A DNA stretch of 64,000 bases from Stagnihabitans tardus (GCF_009925085.1 NZ_JAABNR010000006.1:124001-188000), one strand, 5' to 3'; numbered from the stretch's first letter, positions 1 through 11,196 are shown. The notes: generated by a model not told the origin, from the sequence alone. Numbers and translations are program-made.

Positions 1-979
1 TCGCCATGTAGATCAGCATGGCCTGCACGCCGTAGGCCGTGCCCGCCGCCAGGCCCATCAGCGCAAAGCCCATATGGGCGATGGAGGAATAGGCCATCAG
101 GCGCTTGATGTCCTTCTGCCCGATGGCCGCCACGGCGCCCACGAACATCGAGACCACCGAAAGCGCCGCCAGGACCTGGGCCCATTGGCCGGGGATGCCG
201 CCGAAAGCGTCCCAGGTCAGGCGGCCGATCAGGGCCATGGCCGCCACCTTGGGGGCGGTGGCGAAGAAGGCGGTCACCGGGGTCGGCGCGCCCTCGTAGA
301 CGTCGGGGGTCCACATGTGGAAGGGCGCGGCCGAGATCTTGAAGGCCAGGCCCGAGAGCATGAAGACCAGGCCGAAGATCAGGCCCACGGGCAATTCGCC
401 CTGCAGGGCCGTGGTGATGCCCGAGAAGAGCGTCGTGCCGGCATAGCCATAAACGAGGCTCGCGCCGTAAAGCAGGAGGCCCGAGGAGAGGGCGCCGAGG
501 ACGAAATACTTCAGCCCCGCTTCGGTCGAGCGCAGGCTGTCGCGCTGGATCGAGGCCACGACATACAAGGCCAGCGATTGCAGCTCGAGCCCCATGTAAA
601 GCGCCATCAGGTCTCCGGCCGAGACCATGGCCATCATGCCGACCACCGAAAGCGAGATCAGCACCGGGTATTCGAAGCGCGCAATCCCGCGCTTGGCCAT
701 GAAGCTTTGCGACATGACCAAGACGGCCGCGGCCGAGAGAAGGATCGTCACCTTGGCGAAACGGGCGAAGGCGTCATCGGTGAAGAGCCCGCCGAAGGCC
801 GTGGCCGAGCCCTCGCGCGTGCCGATCAGCACCGCCAGGGCCACCATGACCGCCGCCGTGGCCCAGGTCAGGAAACCGGTCATCCCGTCTTTCACGGTAT
901 AGACCGCCAGCATCAAGGCCCCCATGGCGTAAAGCGCGAGGAGCAGTTCCGGCAGGATGGTTGTCAGGTCTTGGGTCAT
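1..979 (-). CDS. nuoN: NADH-quinone oxidoreductase subunit N (partial, 3' end outside window)
   Basis: About 326 N-terminal residues of a polytopic membrane protein are visible, starting [20 protein letters not shown]. It is one of the three antiporter-like, proton-pumping subunits of complex I in the cytoplasmic membrane. The family hallmarks seen are a long series of hydrophobic helices, the charged helix with [15 protein letters not shown] (the conserved Glu used for proton transfer), and the [20 protein letters not shown] signature of the Nuo L/M/N family. It starts 9 bases after the nuoM stop and is the last nuo gene visible. The C-terminal part lies beyond base 1, so completeness cannot be judged. 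Confidence 0.96.
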   Translation of the reverse strand, partial: MTQDLTTILPELLLALYAMGALMLAVYTVKDGMTGFLTWATAAVMVALAVLIGTREGSATAFGGLFTDDAFARFAKVTILLSAAAVLVMSQSFMAKRGIARFEYPVLISLSVVGMMAMVSAGDLMALYMGLELQSLALYVVASIQRDSLRSTEAGLKYFVLGALSSGLLLYGASLVYGYAGTTLFSGITTALQGELPVGLIFGLVFMLSGLAFKISAAPFHMWTPDVYEGAPTPVTAFFATAPKVAAMALIGRLTWDAFGGIPGQWAQVLAALSVVSMFVGAVAAIGQKDIKRLMAYSSIAHMGFALMGLAAGTAYGVQAMLIYMA

Positions 980-988
980 CTCTGCCTC

Positions 989-2542
989 TTAATGCGATTG
1001 TTCTTCGGTGACAGCGACCGGAGCCGCCTCCACCAGGGGCACGGCGGCCCGGACATGGGTGACAAGGGCGCCGACGGCGGGCCCGGTGATATCGGTCACC
1101 ACCTTGGGATAGATGCCCAGAAGCAGCGTCATGATGATCAGGGGGGCGAAGATCGCCCGCTCCCGCCGGGTCATGTCAGAGATGGTCTTCAGGCTTTCCT
1201 TGACCAGGGCGCCCAGCGTCACGCGGCGGTAAAGCCACAGGGCATAGGCCGCCGAAAGGATCACGCCGGTGGTCGCGATCGTGGCGATGACCGTATCGAC
1301 CTGGAAGATGCCCATCAGCGTCAGGAACTCGCCGATGAAGCCCGAGGTGCCCGGCAGGCCCACGTTCGCCATGGTGAAGAAGAGGAAGACCAGGGCATAG
1401 GCCGGCATCCGGTTCACGAGGCCACCATAGGCGTCGATCTCGCGGGTGTGCATGCGGTCATAGATCACGCCAACACACAGGAAGAGCGCGCCGGAGATGA
1501 AACCGTGGGAGATCATCTGGAAGATCGCGCCGTCCAGGCCCTGCTGGTTGGCCGTGAAAATCCCCATGGTCACGTAACCCATATGGGCAACCGATGAATA
1601 GGCGATCAGCTTCTTCATGTCGTTCTGCGCCAAGGCCACCAGCGAGGTATAGACGATGGCAATCGCCGACATCCAGAAGACCAGGGGCGCCCAAAGCATC
1701 GCAGCCTCGGGGAACATGGGCAGCGAGAAGCGCAGGAAGCCATAGCCGCCCATCTTCAACAGGATCGCGGCCAGGACGACGGAACCGGCGGTCGGCGCCT
1801 GAACGTGGGCATCGGGCAGCCAGGTATGGACCGGCCACATCGGCATCTTCACCGCAAAGCTCGCGAAGAAGGCGAAGAAGAGGAGCGTCTGCATGCCCCC
1901 CATGACCGTGATGCCAGCCACCACCATGGGCTCGGAGGCGAAGTCATAGGTCATCAGCGTCGGAATGTCGGTGGTGCCCGCCACGAAATACATCGAGACC
2001 ATGGCGACCAGCATCAGGACCGAGCCGAGGAAAGTGTAGAGGAAGAACTTGAACGAGGCATAGATCCGGTTCACCCCGCCCCAGATGCCGATGATCAGGA
2101 ACATCGGGATCAGGCCGGCCTCGAAGAAGAGGTAGAAAAGCACCAGGTCCAGCGCCGTGAAGACGCCCAGCATCAGCGTCTCCAGGAGCAGAAACGCGAT
2201 CATGTAGTCCTTCACCCGGTCCGTCACGCCCCAGCAGGAGGCGATGGTGATGGGCATCAGGAAGGTCGTCAGCATCACGAAAAGCACCGAGATCCCGTCG
2301 ACGCCCATCTTGTAATGCAGCCCCATGATCCAGGGCCGATCCTCGACGAACTGCATGCCGGTGTTGGCGGGGTCGAAGCCCTTCAGCACCAAAAGCGAGA
2401 CGAGGAAGGTGAGCGAGGTCGCGAACAGCGCCAGCCACTTGGCATTGCGCTGCGCCGCCGGATCATTGCCGCGCAGGAAGACCGCCAGGATGACGGCGGC
2501 CACTGCCGGGATGAAGGTGATGATGGAGAGGATATTGGACAT
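989..2542 (-). CDS. nuoM: NADH-quinone oxidoreductase subunit M
   Basis: A 517-residue membrane protein, full length for NuoM. It is the middle antiporter-like proton-pumping subunit of the complex I membrane arm. Visible marks are about 14 hydrophobic segments, the helix [20 protein letters not shown] with the conserved Glu, and the antiporter signature [18 protein letters not shown] near residues 240-260. Its ATG overlaps the nuoL stop by one base (TGATG), indicating translational coupling. It is followed by nuoN after 9 bases. The N-terminus ([20 protein letters not shown]) is a typical first transmembrane helix. Confidence 0.97.
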   Translation of the reverse strand: MSNILSIITFIPAVAAVILAVFLRGNDPAAQRNAKWLALFATSLTFLVSLLVLKGFDPANTGMQFVEDRPWIMGLHYKMGVDGISVLFVMLTTFLMPITIASCWGVTDRVKDYMIAFLLLETLMLGVFTALDLVLFYLFFEAGLIPMFLIIGIWGGVNRIYASFKFFLYTFLGSVLMLVAMVSMYFVAGTTDIPTLMTYDFASEPMVVAGITVMGGMQTLLFFAFFASFAVKMPMWPVHTWLPDAHVQAPTAGSVVLAAILLKMGGYGFLRFSLPMFPEAAMLWAPLVFWMSAIAIVYTSLVALAQNDMKKLIAYSSVAHMGYVTMGIFTANQQGLDGAIFQMISHGFISGALFLCVGVIYDRMHTREIDAYGGLVNRMPAYALVFLFFTMANVGLPGTSGFIGEFLTLMGIFQVDTVIATIATTGVILSAAYALWLYRRVTLGALVKESLKTISDMTRRERAIFAPLIIMTLLLGIYPKVVTDITGPAVGALVTHVRAAVPLVEAAPVAVTEEQSH

Positions 2543-4545
2543 CAGTGCGAAGCTCCGGCGATGGAGACCCAGGTGATCAGGGCAGCAACGCCCAGGACCA
2601 TCGCGAAGGCATAGGTGAAGACATAGCCCGATTGGGCGCGGCCCGCGAGCCGGGTGAAGTAGGGGATGATCCCCAAGGCAACGCCATTCAGCGAACCGTC
2701 GATGATCTGCTCATCGCCACGCTTCCACAGGAAGCGCCCCAGCGCCTTGGAGGAGCGGACGAAGAGCATGTCGTAGAGCTCGTCGAAATACCACTTGTTC
2801 AAGAGGAACTGGTAGAGCGGCTGAAGCTCGCGCACCCAGATGGCGGGCAGCGAAGGCTTCCAGACATAGAAGGTCAGCGCGGTCAGAAGGCCCAGAACCA
2901 TGGCCACGAAGGGCGAGACCTTGACCCAGGTGGGCGCCTCATGTGCGGCCTCAAGCACATGCATCCCCGGGCCCATGGCGATGGCGCCCATCGAGACGGC
3001 ATGTTCGCCCTCGCCCTCCGTCATGGCGAAGAAGTGGAGCATCGTATGATGGTCGCCGAAGAAGTCATTGTACCAGAGCATGCCCGCAAAGACCGCACCC
3101 AAGGCCAGCACCACCAGCGGCAAGGTCATGACCCAGGGGCTTTCATGGGCATGGTCATGGGCGTGATGGTCGCCCCGCGCCTTGCCGAAGAAGGTCAGGA
3201 AGATCAGGCGCCAGGAGTAGAAGGAGGTCATGCAGGCCGCCGCCACCAAGAGCCAGAAGCCATAGGACGACCCGCCGGCATAGACCGACTCGATGATCGC
3301 GTCTTTCGACAGGAAGCCAGCGAAGCCGATATGGGTGAGCGGGATGCCGACGCCGGTGATGGCAAAGGTGCCGATCATCATCATCCAGAAGGTCAGCGGG
3401 ATCTTCTTCCGCAGCCCGCCATAGTTCCGCATGTCCTGTTCGTGGTGCATCGCGGTGATGACCGAACCGGCGCCGAGGAAGAGCATGGCCTTGAAGAAGG
3501 CATGGGTAAAGAGGTGGAACATCGCCGCGCCATAGACGCCCGAGCCTGCCGCCGCGAACATGTAGCCCAGCTGCGAACAGGTCGAATAGGCGATCACGCG
3601 CTTGATGTCGTTCTGCACCAGGCCCACGGTGGCCGCGAAGAAGGCGGTCGAGGCGCCGACCACGACGATCAGGGCCTTGGCCTCGGGCGCATATTCATAA
3701 AGCGGCGACATGCGGCAGACGAGGAAGACGCCTGCGGTGACCATGGTTGCGGCGTGGATCAGGGCGGAGACCGGGGTCGGCCCCTCCATCGCGTCCGGCA
3801 GCCAGGTGTGCAAGAGCAACTGCGCCGACTTGCCGCAAGCGCCGATGAAGAGAAGCACGCCGATCAGGTTGGCCGCGTTCCAGTCGGTCCAGAGGAAATG
3901 CAGGTTGGTCGTCGCCAGCTCGGAGGTGCGGGCAAAGACCTCGTCGAAGCGGATCGAGTCGGTCAGGTAGAAGAGTCCGAAGATGCCAAGCGCAAAGCCG
4001 AAGTCGCCCACGCGGTTGACCACGAAAGCCTTGATCGAGGCGGCGGTGGCCGAGGGCTTGCGGTAGTAGAAGCCGATCAGGAGGTAAGAGGCGACGCCCA
4101 CGCCCTCCCAGCCGAAGAACATCTGCACCAGGTTGTCGGCCGTCACCAGCGTCAGCATGGCGAAGGTGAAGAACGAGAGATAGGCGAAGAAGCGCGCCCG
4201 ATAGGGCTCGTCATGGCCCCAGTTCTCGTCATGGGCCATGTAGCCCCAGGAATAGAGATGAACCAGCGCCGAGACCGAGTTCACGACGATCAGCATGATC
4301 GCGGTCAGCCGGTCGAGCCGGATCGACCAGTCGGTCGAGAGCGAGCCGGACTGCACCCAGTCCAGAAGCACGATCTGCTGCGTGACCCCGTCGAAGGTCA
4401 GGAAGGTGTACCACGAGAGGCCTGCGGCCAGGAACAAGAGGCCGGTGGCAACCAGCTTGGCCGCCCGCTCGCCGATGATGCGCCAGAAGAAGCCGCAGAT
4501 GATGGCGCCGACCAGCGGCGCGAGAAGGATTACGGTCGGGATCAT
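2542..4545 (-). CDS. nuoL: NADH-quinone oxidoreductase subunit L
   Basis: A 667-residue polytopic protein, slightly longer than the 610-residue E. coli NuoL and in the range of Rhodobacterales homologues. It is the distal antiporter-like subunit of complex I, whose long lateral helix runs along the membrane arm. The diagnostic stretch [20 protein letters not shown] lies near residues 245-265, with [20 protein letters not shown] further on. A His-rich loop ([11 protein letters not shown], near residue 465) sits before the C-terminal helices. Only one base separates it from nuoK upstream, and its stop overlaps the nuoM start. Confidence 0.97.
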   Translation of the reverse strand: MIPTVILLAPLVGAIICGFFWRIIGERAAKLVATGLLFLAAGLSWYTFLTFDGVTQQIVLLDWVQSGSLSTDWSIRLDRLTAIMLIVVNSVSALVHLYSWGYMAHDENWGHDEPYRARFFAYLSFFTFAMLTLVTADNLVQMFFGWEGVGVASYLLIGFYYRKPSATAASIKAFVVNRVGDFGFALGIFGLFYLTDSIRFDEVFARTSELATTNLHFLWTDWNAANLIGVLLFIGACGKSAQLLLHTWLPDAMEGPTPVSALIHAATMVTAGVFLVCRMSPLYEYAPEAKALIVVVGASTAFFAATVGLVQNDIKRVIAYSTCSQLGYMFAAAGSGVYGAAMFHLFTHAFFKAMLFLGAGSVITAMHHEQDMRNYGGLRKKIPLTFWMMMIGTFAITGVGIPLTHIGFAGFLSKDAIIESVYAGGSSYGFWLLVAAACMTSFYSWRLIFLTFFGKARGDHHAHDHAHESPWVMTLPLVVLALGAVFAGMLWYNDFFGDHHTMLHFFAMTEGEGEHAVSMGAIAMGPGMHVLEAAHEAPTWVKVSPFVAMVLGLLTALTFYVWKPSLPAIWVRELQPLYQFLLNKWYFDELYDMLFVRSSKALGRFLWKRGDEQIIDGSLNGVALGIIPYFTRLAGRAQSGYVFTYAFAMVLGVAALITWVSIAGASH

Positions 4546-4546
4546 G

Positions 4547-4855
4547 TCAGCCCTTCATCACATTGGCGTCTTCGACTTCGATCGTGCCGCGGTTGCGGAA
4601 GAACACGACCAGGATGGCAAGGCCGATGGCGGCCTCGGCGGCGGCGACGGTCAGGATCAGCATGGTGAAGATCTGCCCCACCAGGTCGCCCGACATCGAG
4701 GAAAAGGCCACCAGGTTCAAGTTGACCGCCAGCAGCATCAATTCGATCGACATGAGAATGACGATCACGTTCTTGCGGTTGAGGAAGATCCCGAAGATGC
4801 CGATGACGAACAAAGCCGCCGCCACCGCGAGATAATGTTCCAGTCCGATGTTCAT
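4547..4855 (-). CDS. nuoK: NADH-quinone oxidoreductase subunit K
   Basis: A 102-residue protein with three transmembrane helices, the normal size for NuoK. The two membrane-embedded glutamates known to be essential for proton translocation are visible as Glu38 ([11 protein letters not shown]) and Glu74 ([12 protein letters not shown]). It is separated from nuoJ upstream by two small exported-protein genes, an arrangement different from the contiguous nuoJK of E. coli. It continues into nuoL with one base between the genes. Confidence 0.97.
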   Translation of the reverse strand: MNIGLEHYLAVAAALFVIGIFGIFLNRKNVIVILMSIELMLLAVNLNLVAFSSMSGDLVGQIFTMLILTVAAAEAAIGLAILVVFFRNRGTIEVEDANVMKG

Positions 4856-4932
4856 TCGTCAGTCCCTCCGGGAGATTTGCCCCGTTTCATTTCCATCGCG
4901 GGTTTTCCCCGCCACCCGAGGCCTGGGGCCCC

Positions 4933-5517
4933 TTATTTCGACCCGGGAGACCCGGGGTAGAAGAGTTTGCACGCCCGGCGCATCGGATAATGCTGCCAAG
5001 GCGCCCATCGATCGCCCTCGGATCCCTTGATGACATATCGCAGGTCATTGGCTTCGGCAGCAGCAGTCAGGCTTTCGATAGAGGCGGAGCCATCGACCCG
5101 GATCTTGCCACGCGGCGCAAGGATTTCTTCAACGAGATAGGCTGAGACCCCAGCGATCACGGGCGTATTGGGGACTATGGGCGGCGCCTCCCCCCTGAGC
5201 GAAATCGCTTTTCCATCCAGGCAAGAGGTCACGACGAGATACTGGGTAACACGGCACCCCGATTTTTCGCGAACAAGCTGCGAAACAAGGCCATTGCCAA
5301 GGTCTGCTACAGGCGCACCAGAGACGGTGTCGCGCCCATATTCCCCAGGCTCACTGTCAGCGTTGACGAAACTGCCATCCGCAGAAAAGGCGATAAGATT
5401 GTTCCAGCGGTCGGTCAGGAAAGAACAGGCGGCAGCCGGGCCAGCAGACAGAAAAACGACGACGCCGAGCATCGCTGCCCGTCCTGCCGTCTTGATCTGA
5501 GCCGCCGTGGTCACCAT
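4933..5517 (-). CDS. Exported hypothetical protein inside the nuo operon (paralogue A)
   Basis: A 194-residue protein of unknown function. I chose the ATG at 5517 because GGAAG lies five bases upstream; an in-frame start at 5550 is possible. A signal peptide is visible (hydrophobic AMLGVVVFLSAGPAAACS), ending in an AxAAC-type site that could be a Sec or lipoprotein cleavage site, so the protein is probably periplasmic. The remainder has scattered cysteines. Two short motifs, DLGNG and a C-terminal C-x-x-FYP, recur in the exported protein encoded just upstream (5684-6184), which suggests an old tandem duplication. The position between nuoJ and nuoK implies co-transcription with complex I; a role in assembly is only a guess. 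Confidence 0.75.
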   Translation of the reverse strand: MVTTAAQIKTAGRAAMLGVVVFLSAGPAAACSFLTDRWNNLIAFSADGSFVNADSEPGEYGRDTVSGAPVADLGNGLVSQLVREKSGCRVTQYLVVTSCLDGKAISLRGEAPPIVPNTPVIAGVSAYLVEEILAPRGKIRVDGSASIESLTAAAEANDLRYVIKGSEGDRWAPWQHYPMRRACKLFYPGSPGSK

Positions 5518-5599
5518 GTCTTCCTTCACAAGCGGTGCGCCTGAGCTCACCCTACGCGGGAGGCGGGTTGCGACCCGCCCTGCCCCTGTCTTCCCGGGC

Positions 5600-5667
5600 G
5601 CGGTGCGCTGAAGCGCACCCTACGCGCTACCCGCCCCGCCTGCGTAGGGTGCGCTTCAGCGCACCGC
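5600..5667. repeat. Perfect 26-bp inverted repeat (GTAGGGTGCGCT family)
   Basis: Arms at 5600-5625 and 5642-5667 are exact reverse complements, with a 16-base loop. The core reads GTAGGGTGCGCTTCAGCGCACC, of which each arm is itself palindromic. A related smaller palindrome (GGCGGGTTGCGACCCGCC) lies just before it at 5562-5579, and a similar GTAGGGTGGGTG element occurs at 26778-26830. It sits inside the nuo operon between two small genes, so it is more likely an RNA-stabilising or partially terminating repeat than a full terminator. Confidence 0.8.
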
Positions 5668-5683
5668 CACCCGTCACAACCCG

Positions 5684-6184
5684 TCACTTCCAGAGGCTGC
5701 GCGCCTCGGGATAGAAATCGTCGCAGCCGCATTCCGCCCGCGCCGCCTTGTCGTCGCCCACCTTCGGCAGCTTGCCGCTGGTCACCTCGTAGCCCGCCTG
5801 CGAGGCCAGCCCGGCGAAGAGATCACCATTCGCCAGCTTGCCCTGCTTCTTCAGCTTGTCGACGAAGGCGAACATGTCGCCGCTGGCCGGGATGCCCTTG
5901 GAGCTGTCCTTCAACAGATACTCCGCATTCAGCTGCACGATGGCCCGCGTCGCGCAGTTGATCAGCGAGAAGCGCTCTTTCAGACCATCGGCATTGGCAT
6001 CCTCGGTCTTGAAGCCGACGAAGCCGTTGCCCAGGTCCATGGCCGGGTATTCCTTGTGCACGCCGAAGCTGTTCTTGGCCTCGGACCCGCAATGCGGGAG
6101 CTGCTTGATCGTTTGCAGGGTCGAATCCTGCGCCATGGCCGCGCCAGCCGCCAGGATCGCCAAAGTCGCCAGAAGAATACGCAT
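5684..6184 (-). CDS. Exported hypothetical protein inside the nuo operon (paralogue B)
   Basis: A 166-residue protein of unknown function with a clear Sec signal peptide (MRILLATLAILAAGAAMAQD, cleavage likely after AMA). The ATG at 6184 is favoured by GGAGG six bases upstream; the codons just before it (GTG, ATG) are alternatives. The mature part contains DLGNGFVGFKTEDANADGL and ends with a Cys-rich tail ECGCDDFYPEARSLWK. The DLGNG and C-x-x-FYP-type motifs are shared with the next gene (4933-5517). It lies between nuoJ and nuoK. I do not recognise a named family. Confidence 0.75.
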   Translation of the reverse strand: MRILLATLAILAAGAAMAQDSTLQTIKQLPHCGSEAKNSFGVHKEYPAMDLGNGFVGFKTEDANADGLKERFSLINCATRAIVQLNAEYLLKDSSKGIPASGDMFAFVDKLKKQGKLANGDLFAGLASQAGYEVTSGKLPKVGDDKAARAECGCDDFYPEARSLWK

Positions 6185-6217
6185 CATCACCCTCCGAAAA
6201 ACGCGAGCCCTGCCCGC

Positions 6218-6832
6218 TTACAAACCCTGGCCCGGCTTGACGTCCACCATCTCCAGCGCCTTGGCCGGATCGCGCCACATCTGGTGCAGGACGTTTTGCC
6301 GCTTGATATCCTTGCGATGCCGGAGCGTCAGAACGATGGCGCCGATCATGGCGACCAGAAGGATCAGACCCGACAGCTGGAAGAGATAGAGATAGGTGTC
6401 ATACATCAAGAGCCCGAGCGCCTTGGTGTTTTCCGTCACCGCCGCATCGGGCGTCACGGCCTGGCGGAGCCCCATTGCCCCCTCGGAGGTCGCCCAGGCG
6501 CCGAGGCCGAAGCCCAACTGGATCAGCACCACCACCGCGACCAGAAGGCCCAGCGGCATGTATTTGACCATTTCGGATTTCAGCTCGGCGAAGTCGACGT
6601 CCAACATCATGACGACGAAAAGGAACAGAACCGCGACGGCGCCGACATAGACGATGATCAGAAGCATCGCCACGAACTCGGCCCCCAAGAGCACCATGAG
6701 CCCCGCCGCCGAGAGGAAGGTCAGGATCAGCCACAGGACCGAATGGACCGGGTTGCGCGAGAGCGTCACCATGAGGGCCGCCACGACCCCCACGATGGAA
6801 AAGGCATAGAATGCCAGAACTGCCACAGTCAT
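6218..6832 (-). CDS. nuoJ: NADH-quinone oxidoreductase subunit J
   Basis: A 204-residue membrane protein with five hydrophobic segments, standard for NuoJ. This subunit lies at the heel of the membrane arm and contains the flexible third helix linked to quinone-coupled proton pumping. The segment [28 protein letters not shown] (residues about 55-82) is the conserved helix 3 region with its pi-bulge motif. Its start overlaps the stop of the preceding carboxymuconolactone-decarboxylase-like gene by four bases (ATGA type). Confidence 0.97.
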   Translation of the reverse strand: MTVAVLAFYAFSIVGVVAALMVTLSRNPVHSVLWLILTFLSAAGLMVLLGAEFVAMLLIIVYVGAVAVLFLFVVMMLDVDFAELKSEMVKYMPLGLLVAVVVLIQLGFGLGAWATSEGAMGLRQAVTPDAAVTENTKALGLLMYDTYLYLFQLSGLILLVAMIGAIVLTLRHRKDIKRQNVLHQMWRDPAKALEMVDVKPGQGL

Positions 6833-7236
6833 TCGGGGCTCTCCTCGGTTTCGGCAAAGACGGCGCGTGCGGTTTCCAGCGCCTTCTGCGTGGCGGGCAA
6901 GCCGCCGAACATGGACATCTGCCAGATCGTCTCGGCGATCTCGCGTTGGGTGGCGCCGGCTTTCAGCGCGTTCTGGATGGTCAGCCGCATCTGCGGCTCC
7001 CCGACCGGGCCAAGGACGGTGAGGGCGGCGACCGTCACCAGGAAGCGCGTGCGCGCGTCCAGCCCATCGGGGTTGAAGGTCTTGCCGAAGAAAGCCTCGA
7101 TCATTTCCTTCGGCATCGAAGGGAAGAACTTCTCGAAGGCCTTGGGGTCTGCGCCAATGCCCCCGGTGAAGGCGCGGGCCATCTGCTGGCCGCTCTCCAT
7201 CATGGTCTGGAAGAATCTGGCGAAATCTTCGGTCAT
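6829..7236 (-). CDS. Carboxymuconolactone decarboxylase family protein in the nuo operon
   Basis: A 135-residue all-helical protein starting [16 protein letters not shown]. The block from about residue 55 ([18 protein letters not shown], then [19 protein letters not shown]) matches the carboxymuconolactone decarboxylase/AhpD-like fold. The active-site CxxC of AhpD is absent (no cysteine is seen), so peroxidase activity is unlikely. The ATG at 7236 is preferred because it follows the nuoI stop by only four bases; the open frame runs further upstream only as a shadow of nuoI. The stop overlaps nuoJ. Its role within a complex I operon is unknown. Confidence 0.85.
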   Translation of the reverse strand: MTEDFARFFQTMMESGQQMARAFTGGIGADPKAFEKFFPSMPKEMIEAFFGKTFNPDGLDARTRFLVTVAALTVLGPVGEPQMRLTIQNALKAGATQREIAETIWQMSMFGGLPATQKALETARAVFAETEESPE

Positions 7237-7240
7237 TGGG

Positions 7241-7735
7241 TCACCGATAGGGCGCGTCGAGTTCAAGATTGCGGGCGATCTGGGCTTCCCAGCGCGCGCC
7301 GTTGTCCAGGAGCTTTTCCTTGGTGTAGAAGAGCTCTTCCCGCGTCTCGGTCGCGAATTCGAAATTCGGCCCCTCGACGATGGCATCGACCGGGCAAGCC
7401 TCCTGGCAGAAGCCGCAGTAGATGCATTTGGTCATGTCGATGTCGTAACGCGTGGTGCGGCGCGAGCCGTCTTCGCGGGGTTCGGCATCGATGGTGATGG
7501 CCTGGGCCGGGCAGATCGCCTCGCAGAGCTTGCAGGCGATGCAGCGCTCTTCGCCATTGGCATAGCGGCGCAGCGCATGTTCGCCGCGGAAGCGCGGCGA
7601 CAGGGGCCCCTTTTCATGCGGATAGTTCAGCGTGGCCTTGGGTGCGAAGAAGTATTTCATCCCCAGGCCGAAACCCTTGATGAAGTCCATCAGCAGGAAA
7701 TACTTGGTCGCACGACCCCAATCGACAGATGCCAT
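7241..7735 (-). CDS. nuoI: NADH-quinone oxidoreductase subunit I
   Basis: A 164-residue ferredoxin-like subunit that carries clusters N6a and N6b in the connecting arm of complex I. Both 4Fe-4S motifs are intact: [16 protein letters not shown] and [16 protein letters not shown]. The N-terminal part holds the amphipathic helix [20 protein letters not shown] typical of alphaproteobacterial and mitochondrial (TYKY) homologues. It is separated from nuoH by three bases and from the following gene by four. Confidence 0.98.
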   Translation of the reverse strand: MASVDWGRATKYFLLMDFIKGFGLGMKYFFAPKATLNYPHEKGPLSPRFRGEHALRRYANGEERCIACKLCEAICPAQAITIDAEPREDGSRRTTRYDIDMTKCIYCGFCQEACPVDAIVEGPNFEFATETREELFYTKEKLLDNGARWEAQIARNLELDAPYR

Positions 7736-7738
7736 GGA

Positions 7739-8773
7739 TCAGCCCCCCATCGTGTAGCGGGCCCAGAACGACCCAAGGATTTCGAACTTCGCCAGGAAGG
7801 CGATGATGACGACCCAGCCCAGCGACATCGGCAGGAAGACCTTCCAGCCGATCCGCATCAGCTGGTCATAGCGGTAGCGCGGGACGATGGCCTTCACCAT
7901 GGCGAACATGAAGAACCAGAAGACCATCTTGATCAGCAGCCAGCCGAAGCCATCCGCCACCCCGGGGATGGGCGAGAGCCAGCCGCCGAAGAAGAGGATC
8001 GACAGAAGCGCGCACATCAGCCAGATCGCGATATACTCGCCCGCCATGAAGAGAAGATAAGGCGTCGAGGAATATTCCACCATGAAACCGGCGACGAGTT
8101 CTGATTCCGCTTCGGGCAGGTCGAAGGGCGGGCGGTTGGTCTCGGCGAGCGCCGAGATGAAGAACAGAACGACCATCGGCAGGTGGGGCAGCCAGTACCA
8201 GCCCAGCATGCCGTAACCCGTGTCCTGCGCGGCCACGATATTGCCGAAGTTCATCGAGCCGGTCGAGATGATGATGCCGATGATGATCAGGCCCAGCGAG
8301 ACCTCGTAAGAGATCATCTGCGCGGCAGAGCGCAGCGCCCCCAGGAAGGGATATTTCGAGTTCGAGGCCCAGCCGCCCATGATCACGCCGTAGACCTCGA
8401 GGCTGGAGGCGGCGAAGACGAAGAGGATCGCCACGTTCACATTGGCGAGCACCCAGCCGTCATTGAACGGGATCACCGCCCAGGCCAGGACCGCCAGCAC
8501 GAAGCTCAGCATCGGGGCGAGGAAATAGACCGGGCGATCCGCGCCCGCAGGCACCACGATCTCTTTCAGGATGAACTTCAGCGCATCGGCCACGGTCTGC
8601 AACAGACCCCAGGGCCCCACCACGTTCGGACCGCGCCGCATCTGCACGGCGGCCCAGATCTTCCGGTCGCCATAGACGAGGAACAGAAGGCTGATCATGA
8701 CGAAGCCCACGATCAGCAGGCTTTGCAGCGCCATCAGCACGCCCATGCCCAAGGTTGTTTCGAAGAATCCCAT
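7739..8773 (-). CDS. nuoH: NADH-quinone oxidoreductase subunit H
   Basis: A 344-residue membrane protein with eight or nine hydrophobic segments, the subunit forming much of the quinone channel of complex I. The quinone-site signature [20 protein letters not shown] is present near residues 205-225, and the loop [20 protein letters not shown] precedes it. It is preceded by a small lipoprotein gene (gap 24 bases) and followed by nuoI (gap 3 bases). Confidence 0.98.
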   Translation of the reverse strand: MGFFETTLGMGVLMALQSLLIVGFVMISLLFLVYGDRKIWAAVQMRRGPNVVGPWGLLQTVADALKFILKEIVVPAGADRPVYFLAPMLSFVLAVLAWAVIPFNDGWVLANVNVAILFVFAASSLEVYGVIMGGWASNSKYPFLGALRSAAQMISYEVSLGLIIIGIIISTGSMNFGNIVAAQDTGYGMLGWYWLPHLPMVVLFFISALAETNRPPFDLPEAESELVAGFMVEYSSTPYLLFMAGEYIAIWLMCALLSILFFGGWLSPIPGVADGFGWLLIKMVFWFFMFAMVKAIVPRYRYDQLMRIGWKVFLPMSLGWVVIIAFLAKFEILGSFWARYTMGG

Positions 8774-8797
8774 GTCTCCGTTCCCTTCTTTCGGCCC

Positions 8798-9181
8798 TCA
8801 GACCGTCGGTATTCCCTGCGCGGCGCAATCGCGCACCGTCACTTCCGCATCGATGTTGCGCAGCCCCAGGGGCAGCGCCGCCGAGATGGTGTAAACCGCA
8901 TCTCCGCGCCAAATTCCACCGCTTTCCGCGATATTGGTCCGCAAATGACGCGCGAACCCATAACCGCGGATCAAGGCATACTGCGCCGCAGCGCAACGGG
9001 CATAGGCTGCGACATCGTCCTTCGCCCTTGCCCCCTTCATCGCCACCCGGAAAGTGACCAGATCATCGTCCATGAGGATGGTCTGGACACCCTGATACTC
9101 CGGGTGGAAGTCGGATTGGCTCTGCTCCGCGCCGGTGGCGCAGCCCATGAGGGCCAGGAGGACCAGAGCCCGCTTCATCAT
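8798..9181 (-). CDS. Small lipoprotein between nuoG and nuoH
   Basis: A 127-residue protein of unknown function with a lipoprotein signal peptide: [17 protein letters not shown] carries a lipobox (ALMGC) at residues 11-14. It is therefore probably anchored in the membrane and faces the periplasm. Two later cysteines ([15 protein letters not shown]) could form a disulphide. Its start ATGATG overlaps the nuoG stop (ATGA), so it is translationally coupled to nuoG. Function is unknown; a structural or assembly role at the periplasmic face is conjecture. Confidence 0.75.
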   Translation of the reverse strand: MMKRALVLLALMGCATGAEQSQSDFHPEYQGVQTILMDDDLVTFRVAMKGARAKDDVAAYARCAAAQYALIRGYGFARHLRTNIAESGGIWRGDAVYTISAALPLGLRNIDAEVTVRDCAAQGIPTV

Positions 9182-11196
9182 TCCGCCGCCAGCTTGGTCA
9201 TGCGGGCGGCATCCATCGCCGCAAGTTCGCCCATCGTGGTCGAGGCGCGGGCAATCGGGTTGGTCAGGTAGAAGGACCCGCGCGACAGACGGAAGCTCGC
9301 CGCCCCCATGTCGCGCAAGTTGACCGGCGTCCAGCCATTGTCGGCGACCTGGTCCACCGCGCCCAGGTGCGGATGCGCCGCAACCAGGGCCTGACGCAGC
9401 TGCGCCAGGCTGTCCCAGGGAAGCTGCTTGCCCGCCTCGGCCGAAAGCGCACGCAGGACGGCCCAGTTCTCTTTCGCCTGCCCCGGCGCGAAACCGGCGC
9501 GCATGGCGAGCTGAGGCCGGCCTTCGGTGTTCACGAAGAGCCCGTTCTCCTCGGTATAGGCCGCCCCCGGCAGGATCACATCGGCGCGGCTCGCACCGCG
9601 ATCGCCATGGCTGCCCTGGTAGATGACAAAGGCGCCAGCGGCGATATCCACCTCGTCGGCGCCAAGGTTGTAGATCACATCGGCGCCCTCGGTGGCGGCC
9701 AGAAGGCCCCCCTCGGTCACCGCGCCCACATCCATGGCCCCAACCCGCGAGGCCGCCGTATGCAGGACCAGGAGCTTGGCGTCCTGCGAGGCGGCAATCG
9801 CCATGGCATGGGCCAGCACGGCCTCGCCATCGGCCTCGTTGATCGCGGATTGCCCGACGATCACAACGCCGCCCGCCGGACCCTTGTTGGCCAGGGCAAA
9901 GGCCAGGTGATCGGCCAGGGCTTTGCGGTCCGTGCCGAAGTGGTGGTAATCATAGGTCAGGTCCACGGCCTCGCCGATCAGACCCACCTGGGCGCCCTTG
10001 GACCAGGCCTTGCGGATCCGGGCGTTCAGCACCGGAGCCTCGTTGCGCGGGTTCGACCCGATGATCAGGATCCCCTTGGCCGTGTCGATATCGGAAATCC
10101 TCGCCGTGCCGACATAGGCCGAGCGGTTGCCAATCGGCAGCCGCGCCCCATCGGTGCGGGATTCCACATGGCCGCCGAAGCTTTCGACCAGGGCCTTCAG
10201 CGAGAAAGCCGCCTCGACCGGGGCGAGGTCGCCCACCAGGCCCGCCAGCTTCTTGGCACCAGAGATCGCCTTGGCCGCAGCCTCCAGCGCCTCGGGCCAG
10301 GTGGCCTTCCGCAGCTTGCCGTTCTCACGAATGTAAGGCGTGTCCAGCCGCTGGCGGCGCAACCCGTCCCAGATGAAACGCGTCTTGTCCGAGATCCATT
10401 CCTCGTTCACGTCATCATGGTTGCGCGGCAGGATGCGCATGACTTCGCGGCCCTTGGCGTCGATGCGGATGTTCGACCCCAGTGCGTCCATCACGTCGAT
10501 GGATTCCGTCTTGGTCAGCTCCCAGGGACGCGCGGTGAAAGCATAGGGCTTCGAGGTCAGGGCGCCGACCGGACACAGGTCGATGATATTGCCCTGCAGG
10601 TTCGAGGCCAGCGTCTCGTTCAGGTAAGAGGTGATCTCGCTATCTTCCCCGCGCCCCGTCTGGCCCATCTGGGTGATGCCCGCGACTTCCGTCGTAAAGC
10701 GCACGCAGCGGGTGCAAGAGATGCAGCGCGTCATCTCGGTCTTGACCAGGGGGCCGAGGTTCAGGTTCTCGCTGGCGCGCTTGGGCTCGCGATAGCGCGA
10801 GAAGTCCACGCCGTATGCCATGGCCTGGTCTTGCAAATCGCATTCGCCGCCCTGGTCGCAGATCGGGCAGTCGAGCGGATGGTTGATCAGCAGGAATTCC
10901 ATCACGCCTTCGCGGGCCTTCTTGACCATGGGCGTGTTGGTCTTGACTACGGCAGGCTCGCCATTCGGGCCGCCGCGCAGGTCGCGGACCTGCATGGCGC
11001 AAGAGGCCGCAGGCTTGGGCGGGCCGCCCACGACCTCGACGAGGCACATGCGGCAGTTGCCCGCGATGGTCAGCCGTTCGTGATAGCAAAAGCGCGGCAC
11101 CTCGATGCCCGCGACCTCGCAGGCCTGGATGATGGTCATCGCGCCATCCACCTCGACCTCGATGCCGTCGATCAGCACTTTCTTCAGGTTCGACAT
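9178..11196 (-). CDS. nuoG: NADH-quinone oxidoreductase subunit G
   Basis: A 672-residue peripheral-arm subunit, very similar in layout to Paracoccus Nqo3. The N-terminal 2Fe-2S cluster N1b is marked by [18 protein letters not shown] and a later Cys. The His-ligated 4Fe-4S cluster N5 is marked by [20 protein letters not shown], and N4 by [10 protein letters not shown] with a distant CPVGAL. The rest is a molybdopterin-oxidoreductase-like domain without cofactor. The ATG at 11196 ([18 protein letters not shown]) lies nine bases after GAAGGG and matches homologues; an ATG six bases upstream is also possible. The long upstream open frame is not coding-like. Confidence 0.97.
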   Translation of the reverse strand: MSNLKKVLIDGIEVEVDGAMTIIQACEVAGIEVPRFCYHERLTIAGNCRMCLVEVVGGPPKPAASCAMQVRDLRGGPNGEPAVVKTNTPMVKKAREGVMEFLLINHPLDCPICDQGGECDLQDQAMAYGVDFSRYREPKRASENLNLGPLVKTEMTRCISCTRCVRFTTEVAGITQMGQTGRGEDSEITSYLNETLASNLQGNIIDLCPVGALTSKPYAFTARPWELTKTESIDVMDALGSNIRIDAKGREVMRILPRNHDDVNEEWISDKTRFIWDGLRRQRLDTPYIRENGKLRKATWPEALEAAAKAISGAKKLAGLVGDLAPVEAAFSLKALVESFGGHVESRTDGARLPIGNRSAYVGTARISDIDTAKGILIIGSNPRNEAPVLNARIRKAWSKGAQVGLIGEAVDLTYDYHHFGTDRKALADHLAFALANKGPAGGVVIVGQSAINEADGEAVLAHAMAIAASQDAKLLVLHTAASRVGAMDVGAVTEGGLLAATEGADVIYNLGADEVDIAAGAFVIYQGSHGDRGASRADVILPGAAYTEENGLFVNTEGRPQLAMRAGFAPGQAKENWAVLRALSAEAGKQLPWDSLAQLRQALVAAHPHLGAVDQVADNGWTPVNLRDMGAASFRLSRGSFYLTNPIARASTTMGELAAMDAARMTKLAAE

